Assembly (NCBI RefSeq): GCF_947492815.1
Contig: NZ_CANLOB010000029.1
Location: 1 to 64,000 of the forward strand
Reading direction: 5' to 3'
Source: an uncultured Dokdonia sp.
GTDB lineage: Bacteria; Bacteroidota; Bacteroidia; Flavobacteriales; Flavobacteriaceae
Length of the DNA: 64,000 bases
Under the pieces are notes generated by a model, which worked only from the letters and a program-made list of their open reading frames with translations, was not told the origin of the DNA and did not search any database. Every line of letters starts with the position of its first letter. Position 1 is the first letter of the stretch. The translations under genes were made by a program, and so were the position numbers. Shown piece after piece: positions 61,766-64,000 of the stretch.

Positions 61766-62860
61766 ATGAACAAAGTTTTTATAATCGTACTTATAAGTGC
61801 ATTTCTAACTTTAGTAAATTTCCATACGTTAAAAGCACAAAACATAGATCATTATGCTAAAAATATAAATGCAGCTATAAAATTATATTCAGAAAAAAAG
61901 AATATTCCTAAACCAATACTCTTAAAATTAGTTCCTAAAAACTATACTGAATTTGGTGTCTATTATGGGACTACTTATCCTGATCAAGGAGTATCAGAAA
62001 TCTCTTTTTTTTACGATACTTCTAAATTAATTTTTAGAAGCGCATTTGATGATGAAGATTTCTATTTACCTAGCTTACAACTTATAAGTTTTGCCGATGG
62101 AGAGTTTGCCGAAGAGTTTACTAAATACCTTGAACTTATTATAGAAAATGACAAAGATAAATTCTGTAACACAATACAAGGAAAAAAATACGTAAACCAT
62201 AACCCCATTAAATATTATTCAGAACTCTATGGATGTACATTTGATCAAAACATCAGAGCTATAAAAGCTACACAAGAAAAAGACGTTGATTTTTTTGACT
62301 ATGAAGATTATGAACAAGATCATAACGGTATTCTTAAACCTGTTGGTGATTTGGTTTTTTTAAAAGGATGTAATTGGTATTGTGGTGGTACCGTAAGTAC
62401 TATAACAGCAACTTCAGAACTAGCTACACAAAGTGATAATACCTACACCGCAGAAAACACACATGATTTTGATCACAACACTGCCTGGATTGAAGGAAAA
62501 GAGGATTACGGTATAGGAGAATCTATAACGTATACTATTGACTTCAGAAAAGATGCGTTTTACGAAGGACACCTAGGAATTAATGAGTTGATTATTGCCA
62601 ATGGGTATAAGAAAAGTAAGAAAGCTTGGCAGGCTAATTCTCGAATTAAAAAGCTCCGTATGTATATCAATAACATACCTTCTTATGATATCCTTTTAAA
62701 GGATAGTTTTGAGATACAAACCGTCGCTATAGATACGATCATGTTTCCTAAGAACCACATAACAGAAATCACTTTTGAAATTAGAGAAGTGTATGAAGGT
62801 ACTATCTACAAAGACACGGCATTAAGTCTCTTGATGTTTGATGGTGTTGGTGTGCATTAA
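61766..62860 (+). CDS. Secreted protein with NADase-type glycan-binding domain
   Basis: A signal peptide (FIIVLISAFLTLVNFHTLKAQ) is followed by a helical N-terminal half of unknown type. From about residue 205, SELATQSDNTYTAENTHDFDHNTAWIEGKEDYGIGESI and INELIIANGYKKSKKAWQANSRIKKLRMY match the F5/8-like fold of NADase-type glycan-binding domains. It probably binds carbohydrate at the cell surface or in the periplasm. Cysteines in GCNWYCGG may form a disulphide. Transcribed alone. Confidence 0.78.
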   Translation: MNKVFIIVLISAFLTLVNFHTLKAQNIDHYAKNINAAIKLYSEKKNIPKPILLKLVPKNYTEFGVYYGTTYPDQGVSEISFFYDTSKLIFRSAFDDEDFYLPSLQLISFADGEFAEEFTKYLELIIENDKDKFCNTIQGKKYVNHNPIKYYSELYGCTFDQNIRAIKATQEKDVDFFDYEDYEQDHNGILKPVGDLVFLKGCNWYCGGTVSTITATSELATQSDNTYTAENTHDFDHNTAWIEGKEDYGIGESITYTIDFRKDAFYEGHLGINELIIANGYKKSKKAWQANSRIKKLRMYINNIPSYDILLKDSFEIQTVAIDTIMFPKNHITEITFEIREVYEGTIYKDTALSLLMFDGVGVH

Positions 62861-62912
62861 ATCATTTCCTTGATTTTTAATACATTTATATGGGATTTTA
62901 AAACTTACTACC

Positions 62913-63455
62913 ATGGACAAAGCATTACAAACCATGATCAATAATATGCCTGAAAAGACAGGCAAATCATTAGAACAATGGAAAACACTCCTCATAACAA
63001 AATCCTTTAGTAAACATTCTGAGGCTGTTAATTTTTTAAAGAAAGAGCATCAAGTAACACATGGTTTTGCAAATACGATTGTTTCTTTATCGAAAGAAGA
63101 AACTCATGCTCCTACAGACCTCGTAACTGCACAATACAAAGGGAAGGAAAACCTGTTTCCTATTTACGAACAATTGCTTACAGTAGTAAAAAAGTTTGGA
63201 GATGATGTGGTGATCACCCCTAAAAAGACAACCGTAAGCATCATTCGAAAAAAGCAATTTGCACTGATCAAACCTGCTACAAAAACACGTATAGATCTTG
63301 GATTAAAACTAAAGGATGTTCCTACTACAGAGCGCTTAGAAAATTCTGGTCCCTTTGGAGCGATGTGTACGCATAGGGTACGTATTTCAACTAGTGACGG
63401 AATAGATGACCAACTTATTGCTTGGTTGCAACAAGCCTATCTAAAAGCTGATTAA
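62913..63455 (+). CDS. DUF4287/DUF5655-type protein
   Basis: The N-terminal half (NMPEKTGKSLEQWKTLLITKSFSKHSEAVNFLKKEHQVTHGFAN) is the DUF4287 domain, a small helical unit. The second half (VVITPKKTTVSIIRKKQFALIKPATKTRIDLGLKLKD) matches DUF5655. The two domains often occur together. Cytoplasmic, function unknown. Probably monocistronic. Confidence 0.82.
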   Translation: MDKALQTMINNMPEKTGKSLEQWKTLLITKSFSKHSEAVNFLKKEHQVTHGFANTIVSLSKEETHAPTDLVTAQYKGKENLFPIYEQLLTVVKKFGDDVVITPKKTTVSIIRKKQFALIKPATKTRIDLGLKLKDVPTTERLENSGPFGAMCTHRVRISTSDGIDDQLIAWLQQAYLKAD

Positions 63456-63536
63456 TTAAAAAATATCTTATCAATTCCTCTAATTAATTCGTATTTTTCA
63501 GACAAATCAAATTGTCATACAATTCAAATCGTATCT

Positions 63537-64000
63537 ATGAACTATACAAAAGCACTCCTATTCAGTGGGATTATTTTGGTGTCCGCTTTCGCGAAAGCGC
63601 AATCACTAGAAAAAGAAATTAATGCTGTAGAATCTAAAGTCATTGAGTGGCGTCGAGATTTTCACCAAAATCCAGAATTAGGAAATAGAGAATTCCGTAC
63701 CGCCGAAAAAATTGCCGCACATTTAAAATCATTAGGTATCGAAGTGCAAACGGGAGTTGCTAAAACTGGTGTAGTAGGCATATTAAACGGAAAACGCAAA
63801 GGAAAAGTAGTAGCGTTACGTGCTGATATTGATGCTTTACCTGTAGAGGAGCGTGTAGACCTCCCATTTAAATCAACTGCAAAAGGAACGTATCGTGGTA
63901 ATGAAGTGCCTGTAATGCATGCTTGTGGACATGATACACATATTGCCATTTTAATGGGTGTTGCCGAAGTATTAGCTAAAAACAATGATTTTGCAGGAAC
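63537..64000 (+). CDS. Secreted M20-family amidohydrolase, paralogue 2 (cut by window end)
   Basis: Begins at ATG 63537 and runs off the window. The signal peptide ends VSAFAKAQ, encoded by a palindrome copy (63584-63599). The mature start closely follows paralogue 1: VIEWRRDFHQNPELGNREFRTA, ALRADIDALPV and VMHACGHDTHIAILMG. A short insertion (TAKGTYRGNEVP) lies before the metal motif. Likely the same M20D activity, with its own specificity. The C-terminal half is not visible. Confidence 0.92.
   Translation, partial: MNYTKALLFSGIILVSAFAKAQSLEKEINAVESKVIEWRRDFHQNPELGNREFRTAEKIAAHLKSLGIEVQTGVAKTGVVGILNGKRKGKVVALRADIDALPVEERVDLPFKSTAKGTYRGNEVPVMHACGHDTHIAILMGVAEVLAKNNDFAG
63584..63599. repeat. 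Palindromic repeat, copy 20 (in signal peptide of paralogue 2)
   Basis: Perfect 16-bp copy encoding AFAKA directly before the likely cleavage site AKA/Q. Confidence 0.95.

Overview
The window looks like chromosomal DNA of a low-GC marine-type Flavobacteriaceae (Bacteroidota). The evidence is a type IX secretion C-terminal sorting domain (gene at 6971), CarboxypepD_reg and SLH-free outer-membrane-type proteins, LytS/LytTR regulators, many lipoproteins, a near absence of Shine-Dalgarno sequences, and one promoter-like TAnnTTTG element. The highly repeated palindrome GCTTTCGCGAAAGC fits what I recall from Dokdonia-like genomes, but that genus-level guess is inference. I see no rRNA, tRNA, CRISPR array, transposase or phage gene. 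Most of the window is ordinary housekeeping and cell-envelope genes.

Layout. 1-8 kb: secreted or surface proteins (CarboxypepD_reg protein, beta-helix lipoprotein, propeller protein, zinc metalloprotease coupled to a T9SS leucine-rich-repeat protein). 8.4-12.3 kb: DUF418 membrane protein, 2OG-Fe(II) oxygenase, and a zinc-finger/FAD-monooxygenase fusion. 12.3-17.8 kb: an ECF-type sigma factor with a membrane partner, a serine hydrolase, a LytS/LytTR two-component pair, a Crp-type regulator and a SnoaL-like protein. 17.8-26 kb: YceI, a GH26-like glycosidase, several unknown secreted proteins, a TIM-barrel isomerase, a glycine/cysteine-tailed membrane protein and a SLOG-like nucleotide-binding protein. 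26.2-31.1 kb: a complete threonine operon (thrA bifunctional, thrB, thrC) preceded by a previously unannotated Thr/Ile-rich leader peptide. 31-46 kb: RDD protein, DUF6624 protein, Kir-type potassium channel, Pth2-like protein, S15 peptidase, PAF-acetylhydrolase-like protein, DinB, two tandem TPR paralogues, HMG-CoA lyase and a LysE exporter. 46-57 kb: HEPN-like protein, pyrD, esterase, pepT, GlcG-like protein, LRR protein, Sua5-type protein, esterase lipoprotein and a UvrD/PcrA helicase. 57-64 kb: a repeat-rich intergenic region, a four-gene cluster with a DsrE-like protein, two M20 amidohydrolase paralogues (the second cut by the window edge), a NADase-type glycan-binding protein and a DUF4287/DUF5655 protein.

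The most unusual content is repeat biology. Fifteen perfect copies and several decayed copies of a 14-16 bp palindrome are scattered through genes and spacers. It is read in three frames (AFAKA, RFRES, LSRK), it forms the cleavage region of at least three signal peptides, and it occurs once in each of thrA, thrB and thrC. One copy is itself interrupted in frame by a second 21-bp repeat. Other structures are three tandem hairpins with conserved flanks but unrelated stems (61335-61700), a 17-unit G-rich heptamer array, an apparent 5'-leader repeat present before two unrelated genes, and a gene-conversion-like block shared by two TPR genes.

Start codons were moved inward from the longest reading frame where a TTG/GTG or unlikely N-terminal extension preceded a clear signal peptide or a family-typical start. 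All family assignments are by recognition of motifs; no database search was run.
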